The notes below the pieces were generated by a model, which saw only the letters and a list, made by a program, of their open reading frames with translations, was not told the DNA's origin and searched no databases. The position numbers and the translations under genes are program-made. Below are positions 52,327-62,210 of a DNA stretch of 64,000 nt, piece by piece (position 1 is the first letter of the stretch; the number at the start of each line of letters is the position of its first letter). This DNA is from CAZPXZ01 sp965221505. GTDB lineage: Bacteria > Pseudomonadota > Alphaproteobacteria > Rhodobacterales > CAZPXZ01. The stretch spans positions 2,418,001-2,482,000 of the forward strand of contig CBDCSI010000001.1 of assembly GCA_965221505.1 (NCBI GenBank), written 5' to 3'.

Positions 52327-53715
52327 ATGACGAGCGACGACGCAGGCCTCCCGCCGGAGAGCCGCCCCGGACATCGCAAGGCCGTATGGGGCTGGATGTT
52401 CTTCGACTGGGCCAACCAGCCCTTCCATACGCTGGTTCTCACCTTCATTTTCGCGCCCTATTTCGTCTTGCAGGTCGCGTCCGACCCGGTCTCGGGACAG
52501 GCGGCCTGGGGATGGGCGGTAACCGCCGGCTCGCTCGCCATTGCGGTTCTTGCGCCGATTCTGGGCGCGGTCGCGGATGCCGGCGGCGCCCGCCGCCCCT
52601 GGATCGCCGGATTCTCGATCCTCTATGTGGTCGGCGTCGCAAGCCTTTGGATCGCGACGCCAGGCTATCCCGACACGACGCTGGTCCTGGGACTGCTGGC
52701 GCTCGCGCTGATCGGCGCGGAGTTCACCACCGTCTTCACCAACGCGCTCTTGCCGGAACTGGGGACAAGGGAGGAAGTCGGCCGGATCTCCGGCTCCGGC
52801 TGGGCGATGGGCTATTGGGGCGGGCTCGCCAGCCTCGCCGTCGTCCTCTGCCTCCTGGCCCCGGCGCCGGGCTCGGAACGGACCCTGATCGGCCTGGAGC
52901 CGGCCTTCGGTCTGGATCCGTCGAAGGGGGAGGACGCGCGGGCAACCGGCCCGATGTCCGCCCTCTGGTACCTCGTATTCATGATTCCGTTCTTTCTCTG
53001 GACGCCTGACGCGCCCCGGAGGCCGGTCGGCACGGAGGCCGTCCGGACGGGATTGCGGCAACTGGGCCGGACGGTGTCCGGGTTGACGTCCCAGCGGAGC
53101 CTCTCTGCGTTCCTGCTCGGCTCCATGTTCTATCGGGACGCGCTGAACGGCCTCTTCTTCTTCGGCGGGATCTACGCGGCCGGCGTCCTGGGATGGGAGG
53201 CTTTCCAGCTGGGGACGTTCGGGATCGTGGGCGCTCTGGCAGGGGCGGTCGGCGCCTGGGTCGGCGGCCGGATCGATTCGCGGTTTGGGCCGCGACCCGT
53301 CATCACGACAACCGTCGTCGCGCTGACGGTCGTCTCGGCCGTCGTGATTTCGGCGAGCCGGACCGAGGTCTTCTTCGTCCCGGTGGGAACGCCCGATTCG
53401 CCGTCGGCGCTCCCGGATCTCCTGTTTCTGGCCTGCGGCGCCGTCATCGGCGCGGCCGGCGGCGCGCTGCAGGCGTCGTCGCGCAGCATGCTGGTCCGTC
53501 AGGCGAGAGAGGGCGCCGCGGCGGAGGCGTTCGGCATCTACGCACTGGCCGGCAAGGCGACGGCGTTCCTGGCGCCGTTCCTGATCGCGCTCCTGACCGG
53601 GATTTCGGGTAGCCAGCGAATCGGCGTGACGCCGGTCATACTCCTGTTTCTCGTCGGCCTGTTCCTGATGCGGTACGTGAGCCCGGACGGGGAAGCCCGG
53701 AAGACCGCGGACTGA
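52327..53715 (+). CDS. MFS transporter, UMF1 (Atg22-like) family
   Basis: 462 residues with about twelve hydrophobic segments. The start KAVWGWMFFDWANQPFHTLVLTFIFAPYF is typical of UMF1/Atg22-type transporters, which move amino acids or other small solutes across the membrane; the bacterial substrates are mostly unknown. ATG 52327 is chosen because the preceding frame is Pro/Arg-rich and unlike the family. Convergent with the nuclease gene. Confidence 0.85.
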   Translation: MTSDDAGLPPESRPGHRKAVWGWMFFDWANQPFHTLVLTFIFAPYFVLQVASDPVSGQAAWGWAVTAGSLAIAVLAPILGAVADAGGARRPWIAGFSILYVVGVASLWIATPGYPDTTLVLGLLALALIGAEFTTVFTNALLPELGTREEVGRISGSGWAMGYWGGLASLAVVLCLLAPAPGSERTLIGLEPAFGLDPSKGEDARATGPMSALWYLVFMIPFFLWTPDAPRRPVGTEAVRTGLRQLGRTVSGLTSQRSLSAFLLGSMFYRDALNGLFFFGGIYAAGVLGWEAFQLGTFGIVGALAGAVGAWVGGRIDSRFGPRPVITTTVVALTVVSAVVISASRTEVFFVPVGTPDSPSALPDLLFLACGAVIGAAGGALQASSRSMLVRQAREGAAAEAFGIYALAGKATAFLAPFLIALLTGISGSQRIGVTPVILLFLVGLFLMRYVSPDGEARKTAD

Positions 53716-53815
53716 ATCTCCGGCGGCGCTCTGCAGGAACCGGCCGCGCACGCCGTGCGGAGCGGCGCGTGCGCGGCGCAGACGGAAGACCGGCGCGATC
53801 CGACCGGTTGACGCG

Positions 53816-54703
53816 CTATTCGCAGACGACTCCGTCGCCGTCCGAGTCGCGCAGGAAGGGATATGCCGGATCGCCGCGCCGGACCGGCGCGATTCCGTGC
53901 CGTCGCGCCTCCGCGCATGTGATTCGCCCGTTTCCGTCGTCGTCGAGCGCGGAGAGGACTCCGTCGTCGAGCGCCGAGAGAACTCCGTCGTCGTCCGCGG
54001 CGTGCGGGGAAGCGCCGTCCCCGGTCGCCGACGCGGCGCCGCAGTCGATCGGCTCCATCTCCGTCGTCGCGCAGTCGCGGAGAACCGACTCGAGCGCGTC
54101 CGCTTCCCGCCGGTCGACGGTCAGCCCGTATGCGCGCCGGACTTCCACGACCCGTGCCGCAAACCAGCACCGGTTTCGCTCCGGCATCCATTCTGCCGCA
54201 TCCTTGCCCTTCTTTTCGACTCGATTCACCCGCGGGGCGGCGAGGGTCAGGTTGCGCAGATCCGACGAGAAACGCGCCCGGATTTGCGGGTCGCCTGCGC
54301 AAAGGCCGGAATCGTGCGCCTCGCTGGTTGCGACGACATGCTCGATGTCGGTCTCCCGAATCGACTCGAAGCACCGACCCGTATAGGGGCCGTAGACCGC
54401 GCCCAGCTCCCGGACGATCTCGGGCTCGACGGACGACGAGTACGGATAGTCGCGCTCCCGGTCGTATTCGGAGCAGCGGTCTTCGGGCGCTACCGCCAGC
54501 CCCCGCCAGGTCTCGGCCTCCGCGGTCGCGACTCCCGGGATCAGGGCCGACAGGGCGAACAGCGAGGCGGCCATGATACCGGGGACGCCCCGAGACCGCC
54601 CTCCCCCACGTTCGATGCCGGCCGACGACCGAGTGAAATCCCGGGCCGGCCGCACGTCCGCCACAGAGCGAACGCCGACTCTGACGGTCGTAGAGCGGTT
54701 CAT
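53816..54703 (-). CDS. secreted HNH-family nuclease with Excalibur calcium-binding domain
   Basis: 295 residues. A hydrophobic export segment (MAASLFALSALIPGVATAEA) at residues 44-63; the nuclease part with DIEHVVATSEAHDSG, FSSDLRNLTLA and KGKDAAEWMP, as in secreted HNH/DUF1524 nucleases; then acidic repeats (DDGVLSALDD) and the C-terminal Excalibur domain ending LRDSDGDGVVCE. It probably degrades DNA outside the cytoplasm, for nutrition or competition. ATG 54703 has GGAG at good distance but gives a long basic lead; ATG 54574 would give a standard signal peptide. Convergent with the MFS gene. Confidence 0.75.
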   Translation of the reverse strand: MNRSTTVRVGVRSVADVRPARDFTRSSAGIERGGGRSRGVPGIMAASLFALSALIPGVATAEAETWRGLAVAPEDRCSEYDRERDYPYSSSVEPEIVRELGAVYGPYTGRCFESIRETDIEHVVATSEAHDSGLCAGDPQIRARFSSDLRNLTLAAPRVNRVEKKGKDAAEWMPERNRCWFAARVVEVRRAYGLTVDRREADALESVLRDCATTEMEPIDCGAASATGDGASPHAADDDGVLSALDDGVLSALDDDGNGRITCAEARRHGIAPVRRGDPAYPFLRDSDGDGVVCE

Positions 54704-54862
54704 TTGCGGGTCTCCACTCACGCGGTCACGTTCGGACACCGGGACCCGTATCCCGATACCGCTTCCCGGCAGCGCTTCGGGCTGCGCGTGACGACGACAG
54801 GAAGGCGCAAACCCTGCGGCCACAAGCGCACCCATCGCGAAACCCTCGGCGAATTCGTAACC

Positions 54863-55192
54863 TCATGCGGCAATGCGCAGCCCCCCTGGCTCCGTCGCAA
54901 GGGGCGCCCAGCGGACGACGATGTCGAAGTTGCGACCGAGCTTCGTCAGCCGGCGCAAGAGACTCTCAAGAGAACACTTTCGCAACTCGCCCCTCAGGGG
55001 ACGGGAAGCGTCCGGCTGCGACGAGCCCGGCACTCGCCCCGCCTTCGCTTGCGTCATGCCGCCGTTTCGGACAATAGCGTCGATTCGACTGACCGGTTCC
55101 CTATTCGACGGACTCGTGTCGGCATCCGCAGGACCGAGCTCGGCGAAGACGCTGCCGCTACCGCGCTCAATGCGGCCATCGCTCGAGTCCAT
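54863..55192 (-). pseudogene. decayed HigA/XRE-type antitoxin
   Basis: 109 residues. SGSVFAELGPADADT, then SRIDAIVRNGGMTQAKAGRV, then SLESLLRRLTKLGRNFDIVVR follow the standard XRE antitoxin that pairs with Gp49-like HigB toxins. The helix-turn-helix core reads RVPGSSQPDASRPLRG where relatives have R-(I/V)-L-G-(I/L)-SQPDVSRLLRG; two new prolines should break the helices. The frame is open but the protein is likely non-functional. The toxin remnant lies directly upstream. Confidence 0.6.
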
Positions 55193-55478
55193 GTGCCAAA
55201 TCCTTCATGGCCTTCCCGATCTCGCTTCTCCGCGAAACGCGATCGCCGTCGGACGATATCGGGGCCCCGGTTCGGCATCGCAAGGCCCCGCTCGACCCAC
55301 TTGCGGAACGCGTGCACGACACGGACAGCCCTCGCGAACCGAACCGTATGCACGGGGCCCCGAACCAACCGGCGTCATAGCGAGAGACGGCCTCCAGAAC
55401 GCCCGTGCCGAGGCCCCAGAGCGGTTCGGAATCGTCACGCCGCTTGCCGTTCCGAGCTTCCTAGTTCGCGAACTCCAT
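55193..55478 (-). pseudogene. frameshifted HigB (phage Gp49-like) toxin remnant
   Basis: From an ATG at 55478 one frame has a TAG after five codons, then reads EPLWGLGTGVLEAVSRYDAG, which matches the mid part of HigB-type toxins (PL-x-G-x-G-x-GVLE). The match then moves to a second frame, PVHTVRFARAVRVVHAFRKW, followed by RGLAMPNRGPDIVRRR, which is the C-terminal part (usually VLHAFQKK-S-K-x-G). The N-terminus is not recognisable. Non-functional. Confidence 0.55.
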
Positions 55479-56608
55479 GCTTCGCGGTACCGGGTCCGGA
55501 GAGCGCTTCGGGACTAGCTCGATCCAACCCGTTCGACACGTTTGAGCGTGGCTCTACCCTCGGCACATAACGGGCGTTTCGCCATGGCGTCGAAAGGGTT
55601 ATGCGCCGACCGCTTCTCCATGATCGACGACGATCGGTCACTGCAACGGTTGCGCAAGACTACCGGACTTCGCTGCAGCCGCGCCTCGACCGACGCGGCG
55701 CCCCCTAAGAGCCCCCTCCTCCAATGACGCGTTCGGTCCGACCGCTACGGTCGTCGCCGGACATCCGACTCACGTACGTTCTCGGCGGGAAGCGGCGAAA
55801 CGGTCAACGGCCGTACTGGGGCTCCGGTACGGCGACCTCGCCAACTGCGCACCGCTTCATCGGTTCGTCGTCGGCTCCGCCCCACTGCTCCCGCAGAACG
55901 GAGGTCTGGCGAGAGCCTCGCAGGACGCCTCCGGACGACGCGGGTCGAGCGCCGGCGTCTTGCCGAGAACGCCGGGGCGTCGGGCATCGGCCGGGACGAG
56001 CGCCTGTTCAAAGCCTGTGATCCGGACACGGCCGCCGTGATCGGAAACCCGGCCCGACAACAGACGCCACCGGACCCTCGGGGCAATGCCCGAGCCCGAT
56101 CGCGAACGGCATGCCGTCTCCCTGACCCGTTTGGACGCCGGCTCCGCTGCGCCGGTAGACGTACCTGGGTACCGAGCGTGAGGGGCAATTTCGATCCGGC
56201 CCCAAGGCGAGACTTCGACGCGGCTTCGACCCGTGAGGTCGGTTCGCCGACCGGATACGGCGCGAGGACACGTCGTCGTTTCCCGGGCCCGACGATCGCG
56301 ACGCCTGAGCGCATGAGACCGACTACGACGGCATGGAGTCTGTCCGTCGCGACGGCAACGCGGTGGCGGCGTTCACGCCCCGCATGCCTGCGCAGGAGCG
56401 ACCCGGTGGCGGAGCGCATGCGCGGCAGCGAGGTGACGGCCAAGCCACGGGCGCGACAAGGTACCCGTCGGGTAGAGCCGCGTTTCTTCAGCTCCTCCCA
56501 TGAGGAACCGACTCCTGGCGCCAGCGAACCGGACCGCATCGTCGGCATCCTCCGGGCGTCGACGCGTCGCCGGTCTCGTGCCGCGACCCCGCCATTGGCG
56601 GGCAGACG
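55479..56608. other. unassigned stretch between the TA remnant and the Fn3 protein gene
   Basis: 1.1 kb. Long open frames exist on both strands but are Arg/Pro/Ser-rich, mutually overlapping and without family motifs or credible starts. It may be decayed coding sequence; nothing firm seen. Confidence 0.4.
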
Positions 56609-59600
56609 TTACCAGGCGACGCTCATCCGAAGGCCGACGCGGGCGTTGTCGTCCCGGTTCTCTGCGGCGAGCCGGGCGTCCAGGCCCCCCGGCACCGCGT
56701 AACTGAGGCCGGCCGCGCTGCGGGTCTCGACGTCTTCTGCGACCGACAACTCCGCGAACGGCGTCAGCAGCCCGCCGGCAGTCGAGAAGCCGTAGCCGAC
56801 GCGCGCCGTCATGGAGAGTCGTTGCGGCTCCCCGTCGCCTCGATTCTCGTCGAATACGCCTTCGCTCGCGAGGGTGCCGCTGCGTTGCTGCCCCCAGGAC
56901 GTGCCGAGCGAAAGCGACTGGCCGCGCCCGTCGGCCTCCGGCTCGAGTCGCGCTTCCAGGCTCACGCCCCAGTCGCTCACCCCGTCCGCAGAGTGCAGCG
57001 CAAGCCAATGGCCGCTTGCGTCGACGCTGAAACGCGAGTCGGGCGCCGACGCTCTTGCGCCGGCGGAAAGCTCCGCACCGGAGCCCGTCACGCCGTCGCC
57101 GCCGTCTTGGCGCAGCGACAGGGCCGCACGCGGCTGCAGCAGCATGTCCGGCGACGAGGGAAGCGGGAAGCCGTCATGTCGGCCTTCCACGCCGCCGCGT
57201 AGCCGCCAGCTTCGCGCCGTCATCCCGCCGATCGACGACGTCGCGGACGAGCCGTCCGTCTCGACCTGGGAAAGGCCGGCGCCGCCGATCGCCGAAAGGG
57301 AGACCCCTCCGCGCCGCGCCATCGGAATACTGCCGCTCATGGAACCCGCCAGCATGCTCAGGTCGGCTTTTTCCTCGTCGCCGTCGAACGCGCGATGAGT
57401 CGCCTCGCCCTGGCCCGCTCCCAGCACCACGCGCAAGGCGGCGCCGGGGCCGGTCGTCACCTGCACATACGGCCACAGCGCCGACAACACGGTTTCGACA
57501 CTGCCCTCGAACTCTTCGTCCAGAAGATATTCGCTCTCGCTCTCGCCTTGCGAGAACGCCAGGCCGGCCGTCAGCCGCTCGTTCAAGCGTGCGTCCGCGC
57601 CCAGCCAGCCGGTCCATTGCTTGCCTTCCCAGCGGCCGTCGCTCGTGCGAGCCCCGAAGCGGCGCCAGTCGCCCCGGCCCCACAGCGTCCAGTCCCGGCC
57701 GTTCGACCCCGCGTTCTCGCCTGCAAGCGACAGGGTAAACGCGCTGCGCCGAAGCAGAGCCTCGCTGTCGACCGTCTGTCCCCTCGTCGACAAATCGCCG
57801 TCCCGACGCCTGAGCAGGCCGCGTGCGCTGTCGTCGGCCATCGAAGACCCGGCCTCCGGCAAGCCTTCGCCGCCGCCCAACTGCCGGCCGGCCAGAGTCA
57901 GCGAGCGCGCCCCCGGCGCCGCGTCGAAGCGCAACCCGATCGTGTCCGTTGCTGCGACGAGCGTCGCCTGCGCCACTGCCGCCAAGGACCGCTTCACGAC
58001 CCGCCGCTCCATTTCTGCCGACGGTCCCGGTTCGGGCGTAACCGCAGCTGCGTTCGACGGCGCGCCCTCGCCGCCGTAGCCGACTGCGCGTACGCGGAAC
58101 TCGTGCTCGACCTCGCCCGTCAGCCCTCTCACCGTATGGCTCCGCGTGGCCGGGCCGCTGCCCGGAACTGGGTTCCACATGTCGGTCCAGTCGGGCCAGT
58201 CCGCCTCGCCTTCACGCACGCGCTGCTGATACTGCCATCTCAGGATGCTGGGGTCGGCCGGGTCGAGCGTCCATGACAGCATGACCCGTCGGGCGCCCGC
58301 CGTAGCGGTCAACACCGCCGCCGCCGGCTCGTCCGCCGGCGTCGCGAACCCGTCGCCGCTTGCCGGGCCGAACTTGTCGCCTGCCGCCACGGCGCGGATG
58401 CGGTAGCCGTAGAGCGTGCCGTTGTCGAGTCTGTCTACGGTGTACTCCGTAGTGTCCTTGCCGCTGTTCGGTATGTCGGTCCAGGTAGCGGGCCAGGCGG
58501 CGTCGCCGACCTTCTCCTGATATTGCCATCTCTGAATCTCGACTTCGTCGCCCGACTGGTCGTCCCAGTTCAGCGCGATCTCCGCATTTCCCGGCTCCAG
58601 TCGGAACCCGGAGGGTCGCCGGGGCGCCTTGTCGGGCGTCACCGCGTTCGACGCGTCGGACTCCGGACCCTCGCCGCCGACCGTCACTGCGCGAATCCTG
58701 AAGGTGTAGGCAGTGCCGTTCGTCAGCCCCTCCACCGTGTACGTGACGGTTGCATCGCCGCTCCCCGACATTTCCTCCCAGGTGCCGTCGCCGTTCTTCT
58801 CGTACTGATACTTCCGGATGTCCACATTGCCGGGGTCGGTCCAGAACAGCGTCACGTGCATGTCTCCCGCCTCGGCCCTCAGGCCCGTCGGTTTCGCCGG
58901 CCGGTCGGCCGGCCTGGCGGACTTGACGTCGCTCTCGTCGCTGACCACGTCGGCGACCGACACGGCGCGAATCTGGAATTCGTACGTCTTGCCGTTCTCG
59001 AGTCCGGTGACGGTATGGTCGCGGCTGTTCGAGTCGCTCCCCGCCATGGCGGCCCAGTCGCCCCAGACGGCGTTCCGTTCCCTCTGCCGGTATTGCCAGG
59101 CGTCGACCGGGATGGCATTCGCCGTGTAGCTCCAGACCAGCTTGACTAGTGCTAAACCCGGCTGCGGGTCGTTCAGCGTCGGCGTGGCGGGCGCGCTACC
59201 GGGGGTAGCGGACACTGCGTCGGACGGATCGCCTTCGAAGCCCGCCGTGACCGCGCGAATCTGGAACTGGTATGCGGTATCGTTCCCCAGACCGGTCACC
59301 CGGTATTCCCTGGGAGTCGAGGGCTCGGCCGAAATTGGAGTCCAGTCGCCCCAACTGCCGGCGCCGTCCGCTCTCTGCCGGTACTCGTAGCGGGAGATAA
59401 CGGAGATGCCGACGTTGCCGGGCTTGGTCCACTGGAGGTCGACACGCCCGTCTCCGGCCGTCGTCGAGAGCGTCGGCTTCTCAGGCTTCGGGTGCGGCGT
59501 CACTTCGGGCGATTCGCCCGACGCAGGGCCCTCGACGCGACCGTTCAATGCGCGCACCTGAAAGATATGGGTCTCGCCGTTGGCGAGACCGGTTACGGTA

Positions 59601-61711
59601 AGGATCCTGTTGGCGCTGTTCTCGGGGTCTGCGGCGTCCGTAGCGGAAGCCCAGGATCCGAACGAGCCGAAGCCGTCGTCGCCTCTCGTCTTGTGCCGGA
59701 CTTGCCAGGAGGTGATGTCGTCATATGCCGGCGCGCTGACCGTGATCCTGGCCGTCACGTCGCCGGGAACGGTGCCGACGACCGTCGGTTGGGGCGGTGC
59801 CACGTTCGGCGTTGCGGTCAGACTGTTGTTTCCGCGACCCGGGGCGCCGCCCGCCGTCCTGGCCTGAATCTGGAAACTGTATTCCTGACCGTTTTCGAGC
59901 CCCGTCACGATGTATGACGTGGTCTCGTGATCGCTCCCCGGGATCGGTATCCATTCTCCGTAGGACGCGTCGCTGCTCCGCTTCTGCCTGTACTCGAAGC
60001 GGTCGATCGCGGGATTATTCGGGTTGATCCACGTCAGAGTCACGGACGCGACTCCCGGTGCTGCCGAGGCGAGGGTTACTTGTGCCGGCACGGCTTCGGG
60101 CGTCGCGGACAGCGGCCCGGCGACAGCTCCGGGCGAACCGCCGGCGCTGACGGCGCGAAGCTCGTAGCTGTAGCGCGTGTCGTTGGTGCGGCCGGTGCGA
60201 ACGTAGGAAGTCATGTCCTTTGCGAGCGTGCCGGACGGAATCGGGATATCGGTCCAATCGGTCCAGTTGATCGTGTCGTTTCTCCCGTCGGTTCCTTCCC
60301 GAAACTGCCATTTGCCGATGCCGCCGCGGACGGTGTCGTCCGACTGGTCGTCCCAGCTCAGCGTGACCCGACCGGCGCCCGGCTCCAGCGTGAAGCCCTC
60401 CGGCTTTCCGGGTCCGACATGCGGCGTCCCCGTCGCTGCCTGGCTTGGCGAACTCGGGCCGGTGGCGTTCACCGCTCGGATTTCGAAGGCGTATTCCGTG
60501 TCGTTGCTCAGACCGTCGACCGTGTGGGAGACGGTCGATGCCCCGCTGCCGGCGATTGCCGCCCATTGCGCCGTCGACGGTACGGATGACCCCTGGCCGT
60601 AGCGCAGATCGTACTTCGTGATCGTGGCGTTGTTGGGGTTTCTCCAGTTCAGGGTGACCTGGGCGTCGCCCTCGATCACGGACAATTCGGTCGGCTTGGC
60701 CGGCGCGTCCGGCGCCGTCCTCGCAATCTCCTCGTCAGTCGGGTCGCTTCTTTGGTTCGAGGTGTCCGACGCGTTGCTGTTCACTGCCCGAATCCGGTAC
60801 TTGTACGCGGTATTGCTATCCAGACCGGTGAACGTGAGCTCGACCGTATCGCCGTCGCTGTTCGCGACGGGAAACCATTGTAGGCCAAAGTTCTCGGTGG
60901 TTTTCTTGGCCTGGTACTCGTATCCGGTGATCTTGTAATCGTCGGCCGGTGCGTCCCATTTCAAGGTCACCTTCTTGATGCCTCCCGTCGCCGTAAACCC
61001 CTTGGGCTTACCCGGCTTTCCCACTGTCGGATCCCGGGTGGTGAAAATAACCCGCTGCCTCCCTGCGTCCGAATTGAACGAATACACGATTTCGAAATCA
61101 TTGTCCCACGGTATTGGCGCACGATCGCCGACCATACGGTTGGCCAGAGTCCCCGTAAACGACGCTTGTCCGCCGGTGAAGTTGTAGAGTTTTCCTGTCT
61201 TGCTCTTCGGATCCAGACCGATTGTGTCTACGGATGAACTGATGAAGACGTAATAGTCCGACTGAAAGGAATAATTCTTCAGATTTGTGCTATTGGCGCC
61301 AGAATAAGAATCTCTGTCCAGCTCTACCGGCACATCAGAAAATTGATCCTCTCTGAACGAATTTGCCGGTATCTGACTTGTGGTAGAAATGCGCGGAAGG
61401 ATAACGTTAAAGTCGCTAGGCGTAATACGGTTTCCCGTGGAAGAGCTTAGGCCTGACATGTCCAATCTGCCGTAGGCGTCGATCTTGCTGTTGGTGCCGT
61501 CGTCATGAAAATAAAAGAACACGTCGTCGGCAGCTGCAGTGCTTCCGTATCCGGCGACGCAGAACAGCAATCCGACGATCAGCCACAACCGCGCCGTCGG
61601 GCGGACCGGCGCAACGGCCGATCGCTTGGCTGCGGTGTGCCGCGAGCGGACCCAGCCGGCCCCCGTCAGGCGGGGGCGGTATCTGGCGATAGAAGAGACG
61701 GGCCGGTACAT
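56609..61711 (-). CDS. giant Fn3-repeat surface protein with C-terminal outer-membrane beta-barrel
   Basis: 1,700 residues. An export signal with hydrophobic stretch LWLIVGLLFCVAGYG at residues 42-56; a unique N-terminal domain to ~230; ten fibronectin type III repeats from ~230 to ~1,225, each ~95-105 residues with (V/I)TLxW near the start and YxFxIRAV near the end; a linker; then ~360 residues of alternating, Trp/Gly-rich strands (WTLWGRGDW, WTGWLGADARLNERLTAGLAFSQG) ending in ARVGLRMSVAW with a terminal aromatic, as in autotransporter barrels. Start ATG 61711 with AAGGA nine bases upstream. Likely displayed on the cell surface for adhesion; secretion route and ligand are inferred. Confidence 0.82.
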   Translation of the reverse strand: MYRPVSSIARYRPRLTGAGWVRSRHTAAKRSAVAPVRPTARLWLIVGLLFCVAGYGSTAAADDVFFYFHDDGTNSKIDAYGRLDMSGLSSSTGNRITPSDFNVILPRISTTSQIPANSFREDQFSDVPVELDRDSYSGANSTNLKNYSFQSDYYVFISSSVDTIGLDPKSKTGKLYNFTGGQASFTGTLANRMVGDRAPIPWDNDFEIVYSFNSDAGRQRVIFTTRDPTVGKPGKPKGFTATGGIKKVTLKWDAPADDYKITGYEYQAKKTTENFGLQWFPVANSDGDTVELTFTGLDSNTAYKYRIRAVNSNASDTSNQRSDPTDEEIARTAPDAPAKPTELSVIEGDAQVTLNWRNPNNATITKYDLRYGQGSSVPSTAQWAAIAGSGASTVSHTVDGLSNDTEYAFEIRAVNATGPSSPSQAATGTPHVGPGKPEGFTLEPGAGRVTLSWDDQSDDTVRGGIGKWQFREGTDGRNDTINWTDWTDIPIPSGTLAKDMTSYVRTGRTNDTRYSYELRAVSAGGSPGAVAGPLSATPEAVPAQVTLASAAPGVASVTLTWINPNNPAIDRFEYRQKRSSDASYGEWIPIPGSDHETTSYIVTGLENGQEYSFQIQARTAGGAPGRGNNSLTATPNVAPPQPTVVGTVPGDVTARITVSAPAYDDITSWQVRHKTRGDDGFGSFGSWASATDAADPENSANRILTVTGLANGETHIFQVRALNGRVEGPASGESPEVTPHPKPEKPTLSTTAGDGRVDLQWTKPGNVGISVISRYEYRQRADGAGSWGDWTPISAEPSTPREYRVTGLGNDTAYQFQIRAVTAGFEGDPSDAVSATPGSAPATPTLNDPQPGLALVKLVWSYTANAIPVDAWQYRQRERNAVWGDWAAMAGSDSNSRDHTVTGLENGKTYEFQIRAVSVADVVSDESDVKSARPADRPAKPTGLRAEAGDMHVTLFWTDPGNVDIRKYQYEKNGDGTWEEMSGSGDATVTYTVEGLTNGTAYTFRIRAVTVGGEGPESDASNAVTPDKAPRRPSGFRLEPGNAEIALNWDDQSGDEVEIQRWQYQEKVGDAAWPATWTDIPNSGKDTTEYTVDRLDNGTLYGYRIRAVAAGDKFGPASGDGFATPADEPAAAVLTATAGARRVMLSWTLDPADPSILRWQYQQRVREGEADWPDWTDMWNPVPGSGPATRSHTVRGLTGEVEHEFRVRAVGYGGEGAPSNAAAVTPEPGPSAEMERRVVKRSLAAVAQATLVAATDTIGLRFDAAPGARSLTLAGRQLGGGEGLPEAGSSMADDSARGLLRRRDGDLSTRGQTVDSEALLRRSAFTLSLAGENAGSNGRDWTLWGRGDWRRFGARTSDGRWEGKQWTGWLGADARLNERLTAGLAFSQGESESEYLLDEEFEGSVETVLSALWPYVQVTTGPGAALRVVLGAGQGEATHRAFDGDEEKADLSMLAGSMSGSIPMARRGGVSLSAIGGAGLSQVETDGSSATSSIGGMTARSWRLRGGVEGRHDGFPLPSSPDMLLQPRAALSLRQDGGDGVTGSGAELSAGARASAPDSRFSVDASGHWLALHSADGVSDWGVSLEARLEPEADGRGQSLSLGTSWGQQRSGTLASEGVFDENRGDGEPQRLSMTARVGYGFSTAGGLLTPFAELSVAEDVETRSAAGLSYAVPGGLDARLAAENRDDNARVGLRMSVAW

Positions 61712-62210
61712 GTCGGAAATTCCTTCAGTTCGTCGATGGCCTACACCAAATACGCCCAGATAGCACAGAACGAAGCCGGTTTCCAGCGGCCGTCCGCAGC
61801 CTAGATCATCCAAGTAGCCATCCATCTGCTACACAATGGGCGTATGCATCTGACTGACGGCATGCATATTGCGCTCCGGCTTCGAAGCCGATTTCGTGGC
61901 CCAGGGTCGCTTGGGTAAGCAGACCGTATCCTTGCCGCATGATCTGATTTCCGGGCTCCGGGTCGTGCGTTCCGCCCCGCCATCCTCCGAGGCGGGCGAC
62001 GATCCGCATTGCGTCTGAGGTTGAGCACGAACTTCATCCCAGATTCTCGCGCTCTGTTCGCGGAACCCATTGTCACGGCTCGCATTTTCCTTCTCAGGCA
62101 GCGGAATCGCTTGCAATGCTGACTCCATGTAGATGGAGGCGTGCGCGTGACATTGTGATATATTGGTTTATGTTGATGTCATAAGGACCATTCCATGCAG
62201 GTGCGGTGCC
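61712..62210. other. spacer between the Fn3 protein gene and the second transposase
   Basis: 499 bp, AT-richer than the flanks. No supported gene. It should contain the promoter of the Fn3 gene and the left end of the second IS; TGACAT (62148) and ATGTCA (62176) form a small inverted pair just before the transposase. Confidence 0.4.

Noticed and set aside
55745..56548. 267-residue minus-strand open frame
   Set aside because: Arg-rich composition without known motifs or ribosome-binding site; may be decayed DNA but cannot be called a gene.
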